NCBI GenBank assembly: GCA_024276455.1
Contig: JAJRXE010000159.1
Coordinates: 1-36,734, forward strand
Direction: 5' to 3'
Source: Calditrichota bacterium
GTDB taxonomy: Bacteria; Calditrichota; Calditrichia; RBG-13-44-9
DNA length: 36,734 bases
Position 1 is the stretch's first letter; every line of letters starts with the position of its first letter. This document shows, piece by piece, positions 25,819 through 34,605 of the stretch. Made by a program: the position numbers and the translations under genes. The notes below the pieces were generated by a model that saw only the letters and a list, made by a program, of their open reading frames with translations, was not told the origin of the DNA and ran no database searches.

Positions 25819-25860
25819 CTGTCCCTCACTCTCCGGAACAACGGGAGGGCAGGAAATTTT
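25819..25860 (+). terminator. possible terminator after the waaA-CMD pair
   Basis: CTG-T-CCCTC (25819-25827) pairs with GAGGGCAG (25845-25852), leaving one bulge, then GAAATTTT. It is 28 bp after the stop. Confidence 0.35.
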
Positions 25861-25925
25861 CTGGCCTCTTTCCAGGCCCAAAATCTTTCCTTAAATTGAG
25901 CGGCGGTAAATAACCGGAGTCCAAG

Positions 25926-26510
25926 ATGCCCAGAATTCGCACCGGAGACAAAGAGAACGCCATTCTGGATGCGGCCATTCAGCTTTTCTCGGAACAGGGA
26001 TTTAACCAGACCAACATGGATCAGATTTCCCGGCGGGCTGGCATTGCGGTGGGAACGGTTTATCTTTACTTTAAGACCAAGGAGGAAATTCTGAGCGCCA
26101 TTTTCGAACGCTTTCTCAGCGGATACGACCGGGAACTTCAGGAAGCGCTGAGCTCACCCTCTTCGCCGCAAGAAAAAATGAAACGTCTGATTGAAACCGA
26201 CCTGGAAACAATTACCGCCGCTCCCTACCGCGCCCGGCTCTTTCTCGTCGAACTGCGCCAGAGCGCCCACTGCCTGATGTTGATTAAAGAACGACTGATT
26301 GCCCGCTACGAGGAATACCTCCGCCGGTTTTATGCCGCTCGTCCCGGGGAGCTCAAGTTTTCTCTCCGCCTCTCGGCTGTGTTGCTTTCCGGCATGGTGG
26401 AAAATTTACTGTACGATTGGGTTCTGCGCGACGCCGCACCGGTTCGTCCCGGATTAATCGAAGGCATTCTGGAATTGTTTACCAACTCGACATCAGAAAT
26501 AAAAAATTAA
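25926..26510 (+). CDS. TetR/AcrR family transcriptional regulator
   Basis: The protein has 194 residues. Residues 8-55 form the TetR DNA-binding domain: AILDAAIQLFSEQGFNQTNM, ISRRAGIAVGTVYLYFKTKE, then EIL. The C-terminal helical part is the ligand and dimer domain and is not diagnostic. GGAG lies upstream of the ATG. It precedes the S9 peptidase gene by 21 bp in the same direction, so it may be co-transcribed with and control that gene, or act elsewhere. No clear palindromic operator was found in the 134-bp upstream gap. Confidence 0.92.
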   Translation: MPRIRTGDKENAILDAAIQLFSEQGFNQTNMDQISRRAGIAVGTVYLYFKTKEEILSAIFERFLSGYDRELQEALSSPSSPQEKMKRLIETDLETITAAPYRARLFLVELRQSAHCLMLIKERLIARYEEYLRRFYAARPGELKFSLRLSAVLLSGMVENLLYDWVLRDAAPVRPGLIEGILELFTNSTSEIKN

Positions 26511-26531
26511 CCCCAATACAGGAGTCCCTCA

Positions 26532-28517
26532 ATGAAGTCCCGATTCCATTTCCTTTTGAGTGCAATTCTCTTGCTTTTTTTGCTAAGTCTTACCACCCGC
26601 AGCCTTGCCTTTGAAGCGTTGCTGGGATTTAAAGATATGTTTCGGGTGAAACAGCTCCAGTCGCCCCGGCTTTCGCCGGACGGGAAAATGATGGTAGTGG
26701 CCGTGCAGGAAGCGGACACCACCGCCGACGAATGGATTTCCAATCTGTGGTTGGTGGCCCTTGAAAACGGAACGGCGAAACAGATTACGCGCGGACACAA
26801 AAGTGCCCATCACGCCCGCTGGTACCCGGAGGGTAAGTACATCGCCTTCCTGAAAAAGGAAGAAAAATTCAACAACATTTATCTGGTTTCGCCCCAGGGA
26901 GAGGCGCCCCACCGTCTTTTCAGCTTTGCAGCGGACATTAAGGATTTCCGATTTCACCCGGACGGACGATCCGTTTATTTTCTGGCGCCGGATACCGGTT
27001 TGGCCAAAACCGAAGAGCAAAAAGAGCCCTATTTTGTCGACGAAAATTACCACCAGGTCCACCTCTGGATTTACCGCCTGGAAAGCAAACGCCTGGAAAA
27101 GCTCACAGACAACGACTTCTCGGTGTGGGAATTTTCCATTTCGCCGGACGGGCAGCAAATCGCCTTCACGGCAGCACCCACCCCTCTGATGAACGATTAC
27201 CCCAACATTGAACTTTACCTTTTCAACATTGCCCAAAACACGGTGCAACAGCTCACCCAGAACCACATCACCGAACGGTCGGTGACCTGGTCGCCGGACG
27301 GGCGCTATTTGAGTTTTCTCTCCGCCGCCAACAGCCAGCTGCAGCCCTACTACCAGGATTCCATTTTCCTCCTGAATCTGGCTACCCACGGCATATCGGA
27401 CTTATTGCCCGACTTTCGCTACCAGGTACTGGATTTTTTCTGGACCCGCCGGGGGAAGTATATTTACTTCATCGCCAATACCGGCGTCAACACCCAATTT
27501 TTCCGACTGAACCGCAATGCCGGTGGGGTTAAACAACTAACCCACGACACCCAGGATATTAAACATCTGCACTATTTGCCCGCCCGCGACTGGTTGGTGT
27601 ACCTGCAATCCACCCCGGTGCGTCCCTTCGAGGTGTTTGGAGGGAAACTAAAACGCTTACCGGGCACCCAGCTTACCCATTTAAATCAGTGGCTGGACCA
27701 ATTTATTAAAGCCCGATATGAGACCGTGCACTGGGTAAGCTCCGACGGCTACCGGGCAGAGGGGATTCTTCTTCTTCCGGCCATGCCCAACAAAACACCC
27801 TACCCGCTGGTGGTTCAACTGCACGGGGGACCGGCTTCTTCCTTTCGTAATCGTTTTGCCTTCAGCTGGACGACGTACGCCCAGGTGTGGTCCAGCCAGG
27901 GCTACGCCGTGTTTCAACCGAACTACCGGGGGAGCACCGGGTACGGCGACGAAGTCATGCGGGCTATTATCGGACACTATTTTGAGAAAGATATCGACGA
28001 CATTATCACCGGGGTCGATTACCTGATTAACCAGAACCTTGCCGATCCCGAGCACCTGGCGGTTATGGGCTGGAGCGCCGGCGGACACCTGACCAACTGG
28101 CTGGTGACCCACACTCAGCGTTTTAAAGCTGCCTGTTCCGGAGCCGGGGGCGCCAATTGGTTCTCTTTTTACGCCCAGACCGACGTACGCTTCATCCGGG
28201 AAATCTGGCACCTGGGGCCCCCTTACACCCGTAATGAATATTACATGCGTAAATCGCCGGTAAGTTACGTAAAACAGGCCAAGACACCCACCCTGATTCT
28301 CTGCGGCGAGAACGACCGCCGGGTACCCTTCCCCCAGAGCCTGGAAATGTACCGCGGCTTACAACGCTTCGGTTGCGAAACCCGGCTGGTGGCTTTTCCG
28401 AAAGAGGGGCATGGACTGAAAAAAATCAGTCATCAGCTCTACAAAATGCGGATCGAGTTCAACTGGATTGAAGAGCATCTTTTCGACCGCTCTTGGAAAC
28501 TGGAAGAGCTGGAATGA
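26532..28517 (+). CDS. S9 family peptidase (acylaminoacyl-/dipeptidyl-peptidase type), exported
   Basis: The protein has 661 residues with an N-terminal signal peptide (about 1-26). A WD40-like beta-propeller with repeated SPDG elements covers about 40-370. The C-terminal alpha/beta-hydrolase domain has Ser515 in GWSAGG, Asp595 in ENDRRVPF and His627 in KEGHGL. That is the S9 prolyl-oligopeptidase triad, closest to the S9C acylaminoacyl-peptidase group. The propeller restricts access, so short peptides are the likely substrates, cleaved in the periplasm. AGGAG lies eight bases before the ATG. It follows the TetR gene closely. With the M1 and M14 peptidases it is the third exported peptidase in this window. 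Confidence 0.93.
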   Translation: MKSRFHFLLSAILLLFLLSLTTRSLAFEALLGFKDMFRVKQLQSPRLSPDGKMMVVAVQEADTTADEWISNLWLVALENGTAKQITRGHKSAHHARWYPEGKYIAFLKKEEKFNNIYLVSPQGEAPHRLFSFAADIKDFRFHPDGRSVYFLAPDTGLAKTEEQKEPYFVDENYHQVHLWIYRLESKRLEKLTDNDFSVWEFSISPDGQQIAFTAAPTPLMNDYPNIELYLFNIAQNTVQQLTQNHITERSVTWSPDGRYLSFLSAANSQLQPYYQDSIFLLNLATHGISDLLPDFRYQVLDFFWTRRGKYIYFIANTGVNTQFFRLNRNAGGVKQLTHDTQDIKHLHYLPARDWLVYLQSTPVRPFEVFGGKLKRLPGTQLTHLNQWLDQFIKARYETVHWVSSDGYRAEGILLLPAMPNKTPYPLVVQLHGGPASSFRNRFAFSWTTYAQVWSSQGYAVFQPNYRGSTGYGDEVMRAIIGHYFEKDIDDIITGVDYLINQNLADPEHLAVMGWSAGGHLTNWLVTHTQRFKAACSGAGGANWFSFYAQTDVRFIREIWHLGPPYTRNEYYMRKSPVSYVKQAKTPTLILCGENDRRVPFPQSLEMYRGLQRFGCETRLVAFPKEGHGLKKISHQLYKMRIEFNWIEEHLFDRSWKLEELE

Positions 28518-28608
28518 ACCGGACAAAGAATAATTGCTCCCGGACGATTACGTCTTGGTAATTCGGTTAGAAATTTTTAACTTATACGGGTCAAAAAAGG
28601 AATCAAAC

Positions 28609-29676
28609 ATGTTAATCACGGACATGGACACGTTAAAATCCAAAACCGACCAGCAAACTCTGAAAGAGAAATTAAAAAAATATTTTCGCATCCGGGAAAT
28701 CTCGTTAACTCCGCTGGAAGACGGCGCCTCATTTCGCCGCTTCTTCGAAGTGACTCTGGGAGATAATCAGTACTTTCCGGGACGGACGGTGATTCTCATG
28801 CTGGTTCCCACCGACCACCTGCAGACGGCTGACGACTACATGAACATCAGCTACTACCTGCGACGCCACGAGATTTCTCGTCCCCGTCTGTTTGAGATCA
28901 ACCGCACCGAGGGGTGGATTTTCCTGGAAAAAGCCCGGGGAATTCCGCTGGATGAATTTTTTAAAGATCCGGCCAATCAGGACAAAAAAGAGCCCATCTA
29001 CTTTGCCCTCATTCATTTTTTAAACGATTTGCAGGAAAAAGCCAAGCCGGAGAAACACTGTCCGGCATTTCGCCGTTTTTTCGACTATCCCAAGTACATG
29101 GAGGAGTTTCACATTTACGTGCGCCAACAATTGTTCGAGCAGCACTTCGGTCATCATCTTAGCAAAACAGAAGAGAAAATCTTTCAAGACGCCGCGCGGG
29201 AAATCAGCCGCGTCCTGGACGCCAAACATCCCATCTTTGTCCATCGAGATTTCCAGAGCAGCAACATTTTTTACAACCCTCAGGATCAAGAAAATCCTTT
29301 CCAGATCATCGATTTCCAGGACGCCCGCAGTGGCACCCCAATCTACGATCTAGTCTCTCTATTGTGGGATTCCTATGTCGATCTTTCGGAAGCGTTGCGG
29401 GAGCGGTTAGTGGACTATTTTTACCGCCATTCTCTACACGTCTCCTCCCTTTATTCCCGCGGGGATTACGCGAAACAGGTGGATTACACGGTTATTCAAC
29501 GTAAACTACACGATGCCGGAGCATTTGCCCGGGCGTACCACACCCAGAAAAAGGAAAAATTTCTCCGTTACATCACCCACGCGGTTCAAATGGCCTTGCA
29601 AGCAGGAGAAAAATATCCGGCCTTCCGGCAATTTAACCAATTTATTTCCGACATTACAGGGGTCACCCATGGCTAA
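28609..29676 (+). CDS. APH-family sugar kinase, AmgK-like
   Basis: The start is the ATG at 28609 behind AAAAAAGG; an earlier in-frame ATG at 28534 lacks support. The 355-residue protein has the aminoglycoside-phosphotransferase kinase fold. The Brenner motif is VHRDFQSSN (His212, Asp214, Asn219), and the metal-binding aspartate is Asp235 in IIDFQDARSG, followed by YDLVSLLWDSYVDL. The IDFQDA...YDLVSLL...YV pattern is that of AmgK, the anomeric N-acetylmuramate/N-acetylglucosamine kinase of peptidoglycan recycling. Its usual partner, the nucleotidyltransferase MurU, is not adjacent. The stop overlaps the next gene by 8 nt. True aminoglycoside resistance is unlikely. Confidence 0.75.
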   Translation: MLITDMDTLKSKTDQQTLKEKLKKYFRIREISLTPLEDGASFRRFFEVTLGDNQYFPGRTVILMLVPTDHLQTADDYMNISYYLRRHEISRPRLFEINRTEGWIFLEKARGIPLDEFFKDPANQDKKEPIYFALIHFLNDLQEKAKPEKHCPAFRRFFDYPKYMEEFHIYVRQQLFEQHFGHHLSKTEEKIFQDAAREISRVLDAKHPIFVHRDFQSSNIFYNPQDQENPFQIIDFQDARSGTPIYDLVSLLWDSYVDLSEALRERLVDYFYRHSLHVSSLYSRGDYAKQVDYTVIQRKLHDAGAFARAYHTQKKEKFLRYITHAVQMALQAGEKYPAFRQFNQFISDITGVTHG

Positions 29677-30559
29677 AATCGTTGTTTTCCAGTTGGAAGA
29701 TGTCATTCTTAATGAAGATTTACTGATTCTGAAATATTTCGAAATTCTCTGGTTCTACCTGCGGCGTTACTCTCCGGATTGGAGCGATTTTCGCAAAATC
29801 ATCGAGACCCACGAAACCTTACTGCGCAAAAAAGAAGACACGAATTCCTATTTTTCCATTGCCAAACAACACCTGACCGAGCGCGATTACGCCAATTTTA
29901 TTGACGAATTGAACCATTTTACCAAACGTTACTACTCCAAGTATGTCCACCCGGTACCCGCCATTAATTACGTGCTCCATTCTGCGAGACGTTCGAACAA
30001 AATCTGCCTCTTAATCGAACAGCAAGCCCACCTGGATTGGGCTAAGCGGATTTTTAATTTGAAAGATTTTTTCTGGGAGATCATGGTTGCTCACCCGCAA
30101 CGTTCCTTGCTGGCTTTGTTGGATTCTTTTCTGCAGAAAAACCAACTGCATCCCACTGAAGTTACCCTGGTCAGCAACCGAATCCGCCAGGCGGTGGTGC
30201 CCGCCACCAATCTGGGCGTTTTTTCCATTGTCCCCATTTACGAAGCCAACACCAAGGGATTCCTCCCTCAACAATATTCCGAGCGGATATTTTTTGAATC
30301 GCAATCCCGTTTCAATGAATACATGAAGAAAAAAATCCAAAAATCGGGCCTCCACTGCACGGTGGTCTCCACTCCCTCGGAAATTTTACAGGAAATTGAC
30401 AAACAGCACACCATCGGGAACATGCCGGTGCAAACGCCCAAACAAGAAGAAGAAATCGACATCTGGCAAATTCTCAAGGAAGCATTTTTACCTTCCTTCG
30501 AAGAACCGGAAAAGAAGCCGCCTACGGAAAACTCTCCCGGCCAAAAAGAAGGCTTCTAA
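29669..30559 (+). CDS. HAD-like protein lacking the catalytic aspartates
   Basis: The protein has 296 residues from ATG 29669, overlapping the kinase stop by 8 nt, with AGGGG upstream. The first strand reads IVVFQLEDVIL, where active HAD enzymes have a DxD motif, so the nucleophile Asp is Gln and the acid Asp is Glu. Further motifs are HPVPAINYVLHSAR, then a CLLIEQQ strand, and LVSNRIRQAVVPATNLGVFSI, the last matching the VGD-x-x-x-DI-x-AxxxG element with its aspartates lost. The C-terminus (about 250-296) is charged and probably disordered. I read it as a HAD fold that no longer does phosphate chemistry and perhaps binds the upstream kinase. The fold call is by pattern only. Confidence 0.55.
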   Translation: MAKIVVFQLEDVILNEDLLILKYFEILWFYLRRYSPDWSDFRKIIETHETLLRKKEDTNSYFSIAKQHLTERDYANFIDELNHFTKRYYSKYVHPVPAINYVLHSARRSNKICLLIEQQAHLDWAKRIFNLKDFFWEIMVAHPQRSLLALLDSFLQKNQLHPTEVTLVSNRIRQAVVPATNLGVFSIVPIYEANTKGFLPQQYSERIFFESQSRFNEYMKKKIQKSGLHCTVVSTPSEILQEIDKQHTIGNMPVQTPKQEEEIDIWQILKEAFLPSFEEPEKKPPTENSPGQKEGF

Positions 30560-30607
30560 AAGAAGAAGGAAGAAACCGGCAGACGTATCTTCTGCCTCAA
30601 CGGGCCT

Positions 30608-30638
30608 AAAAAAAGCGCGTGGAAGATTCGACGCGCTT
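30608..30638 (-). terminator. terminator of the TPR gene, probably bidirectional
   Basis: AAGCGCGT (30613-30620) pairs with ACGCGCTT (30631-30638) around a 10-nt loop. The minus strand has a run of seven T; the plus strand has a weaker AATTATT tail. It sits between two converging genes. Confidence 0.7.
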
Positions 30639-30715
30639 AATTATTCGGCTATTTAAGGAGAGTGATTCTCTTCAAATGATTTCTGAGTCCCCCGCTTTCC
30701 AGAGCAAACCACCAA

Positions 30716-32566
30716 TCAGAGCTTTTTCCGCTGGGTACGCAACGATTTTAAAGCCTGCATGGCCTGTTGATTGCGAGGATCGATTTGCACAATTTCCTGG
30801 TAATATTTTTCCGCCTGTTTCCAGCGTCCCAGGCTGCTGAAGATTCGCCCCAAAACCAGCAGCGTGTTTGTATCGCGGGGATTTAGATCGTAGCGGGTCA
30901 GGTACTCCTGTAACACATCTTCCACAATATTAATGTAACGATATTCCTCTCCCAGGCGGGGATTATCCGCAAAATAGGAAGGCTCGATCTTTACCACTTC
31001 TTTGAATTCCTTCAGTGCTTCGTCGTAACGCTTTTCTTTTTCGTAGAGACGGCCCAGGCGCATGTGAGCCCGCACTAAATTGGGATTTACCTCCAGCGTC
31101 TTTTTGTAAAAATATTCCGCGCTGTCGGGCCGACCGATGTTCTCGTAGGTTAAAGCCAGATTGTAAGCCGCTTCGAAGAATCGCGGCTCATAATGCAGCG
31201 CTTTGCGGTAAGCACGAATCATGGTATTGTACACATCCGCCGAACGGCCGGTAAAATTCTTCCGCAGCTGACGAATGTCGTTCACCAATTTCAGATTTTC
31301 CGGCGAACTCTGGTCCTGGGAGTAACGGGTTTCCAGAATCTCCAAGTAAGCATCCACAATTTCTTCCAGAGCGCCTTTTTTGTAGTAGGTATTTCCCAGA
31401 TTAAAATAGGCCGTGGAGTAATCCTTTTTTAATTCCACCGCTTTCTGGTATTCCGAAATGGCATCGTCGAACCGCTGAAGGCGGTAATAACTCTCGCCCA
31501 GTAGATTGTGGGCCTGGTAATTTTGCGGATTGAGCTGAATACATTTCTTGAGCTGTTGAATAGCCGTTTTGTACCACTCCCGACGCATATTTGCCCGCGC
31601 CAATTGAAAATAGGTGGGTGCATAGTTGGGATTCAACTCCAGAGACTTCATTAAATAATCTATTCCCTTCTCCAGGGAATCTAATCGCAGGTACACCCGC
31701 CCCAGATAGTATAGAGAACGGTCGTGCTTGGGATTTAAAGCCAGCACCTTGTTGAACTGCCGGATCGCTTCGGCATTGTCTCTTTTCAGATAATAAATAA
31801 TTCCCATGCCGAAATAGGGTTTGTAAAAACGGGGGTTTTTCTGGCTTACCGTCTTAAATTGCGCCAGGGCTTCCTCGTAGCGATCGAAATTGTAATAGAT
31901 CACTCCCAGATTGTATTGCGCTTCCCAGAAGTTGGGGTCTTGCTCGATGGCCAGGGTAAAAAAACGGGCCACCGCATCCATGCTGGCTCCCCGACTCAAT
32001 TCCATGTAAGCCTTACAATAATACTCAAATGCTTTAATAGAATTGGTGGAACGGGTCATTAACATTTTTTGGTCGTTCGCTGTGAGGGGGATAGCCAGCG
32101 ATTTCAATATTTCACTCAGCGCCCGCTCGTGAATTTGAAAAATGTCCGCCAGCGGTCCGCGGAATTCCTGCAAATAAATGTCCGCCCCGGTGTAAGTGCT
32201 AATAACCCGAAAGGTCTGAAACAACTTACCGTCAATAACCCGATACTTACCGGCGATGATGATTTCCGTACCGGTATCTCGCCCCAGCTTAAAGGCCTTT
32301 TTGACCGTCAAATCCTGGCTATCTTTTATCTGTACTTCCTTCAGATAGCGGTCCAGAGTCACCTTTTCGAATACGGTCAGATTTTGAAGGTTGGTCAATT
32401 TGTCGTACAGAATTTCTTCGATTCCCCGGGCAACCCAATCGTAGGCCACCGGCCCATCGTTGGTAAACGGAACAATCGCAATAATTCGCTGTTCTTGAGC
32501 CAGAGCCGGGATGCTAATAAAGGAAAGAAAAAAAAGTAGAAAAATGTTTATCCTAAAAAACCGCAT
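30716..32566 (-). CDS. exported TPR protein with FlgO/CsgG-like N-terminal domain
   Basis: This 616-residue protein has a signal peptide (about 1-23). Residues 26-160 (IIAIVPFTNDGPVAYDWVAR, then GIEEILYDKL and TVFEKVTLDRYL) resemble the FlgO/CsgG/TolB-N domain of periplasmic and outer-membrane assembly factors. From about 165 on there are ten or more tetratricopeptide repeats, seen as recurring helix pairs such as AQYNLGVIYYNFDRYEEAL and AYFNLGNTYYKKGAL. TPRs hold other proteins together, so a scaffold in the periplasm or at the outer membrane is likely. It is transcribed alone, with a terminator downstream. The ribosome site is weak. The partner is unknown. Confidence 0.8.
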   Translation of the reverse strand: MRFFRINIFLLFFLSFISIPALAQEQRIIAIVPFTNDGPVAYDWVARGIEEILYDKLTNLQNLTVFEKVTLDRYLKEVQIKDSQDLTVKKAFKLGRDTGTEIIIAGKYRVIDGKLFQTFRVISTYTGADIYLQEFRGPLADIFQIHERALSEILKSLAIPLTANDQKMLMTRSTNSIKAFEYYCKAYMELSRGASMDAVARFFTLAIEQDPNFWEAQYNLGVIYYNFDRYEEALAQFKTVSQKNPRFYKPYFGMGIIYYLKRDNAEAIRQFNKVLALNPKHDRSLYYLGRVYLRLDSLEKGIDYLMKSLELNPNYAPTYFQLARANMRREWYKTAIQQLKKCIQLNPQNYQAHNLLGESYYRLQRFDDAISEYQKAVELKKDYSTAYFNLGNTYYKKGALEEIVDAYLEILETRYSQDQSSPENLKLVNDIRQLRKNFTGRSADVYNTMIRAYRKALHYEPRFFEAAYNLALTYENIGRPDSAEYFYKKTLEVNPNLVRAHMRLGRLYEKEKRYDEALKEFKEVVKIEPSYFADNPRLGEEYRYINIVEDVLQEYLTRYDLNPRDTNTLLVLGRIFSSLGRWKQAEKYYQEIVQIDPRNQQAMQALKSLRTQRKKL

Positions 32567-33014
32567 GGAAAAATAAATCCCTCATTCAGTTTAAATGTAA
32601 AATCTCGTCTTTTAAAAATCGAAACATTCTCCTAAAACTTTACCTATTCGGAAGAAAATTCAAGCATTCATTTTTCACGACGCAAAGAATTTAAAGCATA
32701 TCAAATTTAACAGAAAAAAATCTGAATGCAACTATATTACATCTGCACGGAGCAGGAATTTCCACCCACCTTTTTCTGACCAATTCCAGAGAAACTCAGG
32801 GGGCCTCCAGCCAGATTGTAATTTCAAGATTATTCGCAGAACTTCTTCTCCAGCTCCCGGTTTAAACCAGACCACAAACACCCCAAATGTTGCCTCTTCG
32901 TTGTAGTTAGTTTGATTTAACGTTATTTAACAGCCGGCAGTTCCTCCGGGGACCAATATTTTCTAACCGTTTTGGGTGAATCATCTTTTCGAAAGGTGCC
33001 CGTTTTGGGTAAAG
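32567..33014. other. noncoding gap with a possible decayed reading frame
   Basis: About 450 bp without an assignable gene. A 64-codon minus-strand frame at 32926-32732 has protein-like content (EATFGVFVVWFKPGAG) but no start codon, and may be a remnant. CCGTTTTGGGT occurs twice, at 32967 and 33000. No promoter could be fixed. Confidence 0.4.
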
Positions 33015-33041
33015 AAAAAGCCCGGTTAACACCGGGCTTTT
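33015..33041 (-). terminator. terminator of the SGNH lipoprotein gene
   Basis: AAAAGCCCGG (33016-33025) and CCGGGCTTTT (33032-33041) form a perfect 10-bp stem with a 6-nt loop and T runs on both strands. It begins 28 bp after the stop. Confidence 0.88.
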
Positions 33042-33069
33042 ATCACTTAATACTGAATTTTTATTTAGG

Positions 33070-34572
33070 CTAATTTAGGTTCACCGGGAACAATTTCTTC
33101 ACCTGTTCCACCGCCTTCAAAGCCAGGTGAATCTTACCAGCGCCCGCGTATTGCCCTTTGTACTGCTCGACATTCACGGCAGGAATGCTAAGGCCGAAGT
33201 TCTGATTGATTACTTTGATGAACTCATTCGCTAACATAGCATAACCGGCATTGTTAGGATGTACTCCATCCAGACTGAAGGCAGTATTTTGCGGATCGAG
33301 CAGAACGTAATAACCGCTTAAGCCTTCATACCCACCAGCAGAGTTTAACTGGGAAAGTATCGCATTGTCATCCACTATCGGCACCTGAAATTGTTGAGAC
33401 AAGGAAGCAATGATGCTATTAAAATCGTCCACAGCTTGCTTAATGGTAGCGGACTCGTCCACCGTCAGGGTCATATCGCCGGGAATCGGTGTACCGCTGG
33501 GGGTGAGCCCAGCCGCAACCATGCCCGCCTGCAATTGGGCAGCCAGAGCCGGGGGGAAACCAAATACGGTGACCATGGCAGCCGAATCCGGAACACCCAA
33601 ACCTGTGTCTTTGTAAGCACTCAGTGCCGGTAATAACACATGGGCCACATTGGTTTCGGCGGTCAACAGAGGCAGATACAGGGGACGACCCAGCGTATCC
33701 ACATCGAACACCACCGGTTGTAAATTCGCATCAAACACCACCGGCACCGGAGAGGTAATGCCCAACCGTTCAATCGGGCGGAAAATCATATCCAGGGTGT
33801 TCACATAGGGGATGTCTGTTACGTAAGGAATGTTTGCCATGACCACTGCCGTATGGGGCAGCTCGGAGCGGATTTGTTGCAAGAGGGTGGTAAAGTCTGC
33901 CTGGAACTCATCCTTGGGGGTAATCGTTACCCCGATAATTGCCGTTCCGTACAGCGCAGCGCCCAGCACGTCGTTGTTCCCTGCCCAGAGCAACAACAGG
34001 CTGGGATTTAACAAAATGGCCTGCTCCACCATGGTCATGTTACCAAAAGTGGGATTCCGGAGAATAAAGCTGTAAAACGAATTGTCCGGATTGGACGAAG
34101 AGGCCGGGTCGGTGGCTTCCAGCACGTCTTTCAGTTTGGCACCCGGCACCGCCAGGTCATCGTAAGGCCGGGGCAAATTCAGGTTGCTTAACAAGCCCAA
34201 CACATTACTTGCGGGATACACATCGTATTTAATCTCACCGGTGGCCGGATCCAGATACAAAGGAGTGGAAACGGTTGTCGGGTCATCGGTGTCGGTGGTT
34301 CCCACTCCGGGCGCTTCTACCCAGGGCATCTGGAATTCGTCTGCCTTACCGATTTGCTGCGCAATGTAATACGGATAGCTATGTTTTTGAAATTCTTTCA
34401 TCAAGCCGGAGGATTGAAAACCTGCCGTAAGGCTGTTTCCAACCGCAGCGATCTTGCGAAGCACCAGCTGGTTTTTAACGATATTCAAGGAGGCTTGTGA
34501 GGGCGCATTGGCCTCACACCCCAAGAAAATCAGAATACCCAGCAACAGTAAAAACGCTACTACTTTTTTCAT
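33070..34572 (-). CDS. SGNH/GDSL-family hydrolase lipoprotein
   Basis: The protein has 500 residues. A lipoprotein signal ends in a lipobox (LIFLGC) with Cys19 as the lipid site. The SGNH blocks are present: block I AVGNSLTAGF with Ser47, where the usual GDS reads GNS; block III WAGNNDVL, with Asn at 199 and 200; and block V DGVHPNNAGY with Asp435 and His438. That indicates an esterase, lipase or sugar-acetyl hydrolase facing the periplasm or the cell surface. A roughly 120-residue insert separates blocks III and V. AGGAGA precedes the ATG. It lies 33 bp after the FadL gene and ends at a terminator, so the two form an operon and it may release the lipids that FadL imports. Confidence 0.88.
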   Translation of the reverse strand: MKKVVAFLLLLGILIFLGCEANAPSQASLNIVKNQLVLRKIAAVGNSLTAGFQSSGLMKEFQKHSYPYYIAQQIGKADEFQMPWVEAPGVGTTDTDDPTTVSTPLYLDPATGEIKYDVYPASNVLGLLSNLNLPRPYDDLAVPGAKLKDVLEATDPASSSNPDNSFYSFILRNPTFGNMTMVEQAILLNPSLLLLWAGNNDVLGAALYGTAIIGVTITPKDEFQADFTTLLQQIRSELPHTAVVMANIPYVTDIPYVNTLDMIFRPIERLGITSPVPVVFDANLQPVVFDVDTLGRPLYLPLLTAETNVAHVLLPALSAYKDTGLGVPDSAAMVTVFGFPPALAAQLQAGMVAAGLTPSGTPIPGDMTLTVDESATIKQAVDDFNSIIASLSQQFQVPIVDDNAILSQLNSAGGYEGLSGYYVLLDPQNTAFSLDGVHPNNAGYAMLANEFIKVINQNFGLSIPAVNVEQYKGQYAGAGKIHLALKAVEQVKKLFPVNLN

Positions 34573-34605
34573 AATCTATCTCCTGAGATTTTTTCCCTAA
34601 TTTTG

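Noticed and set aside
28609..29676. Aminoglycoside resistance enzyme
   Set aside because: The fold is shared, but the motifs follow the sugar-kinase AmgK group and the context is not a resistance locus.
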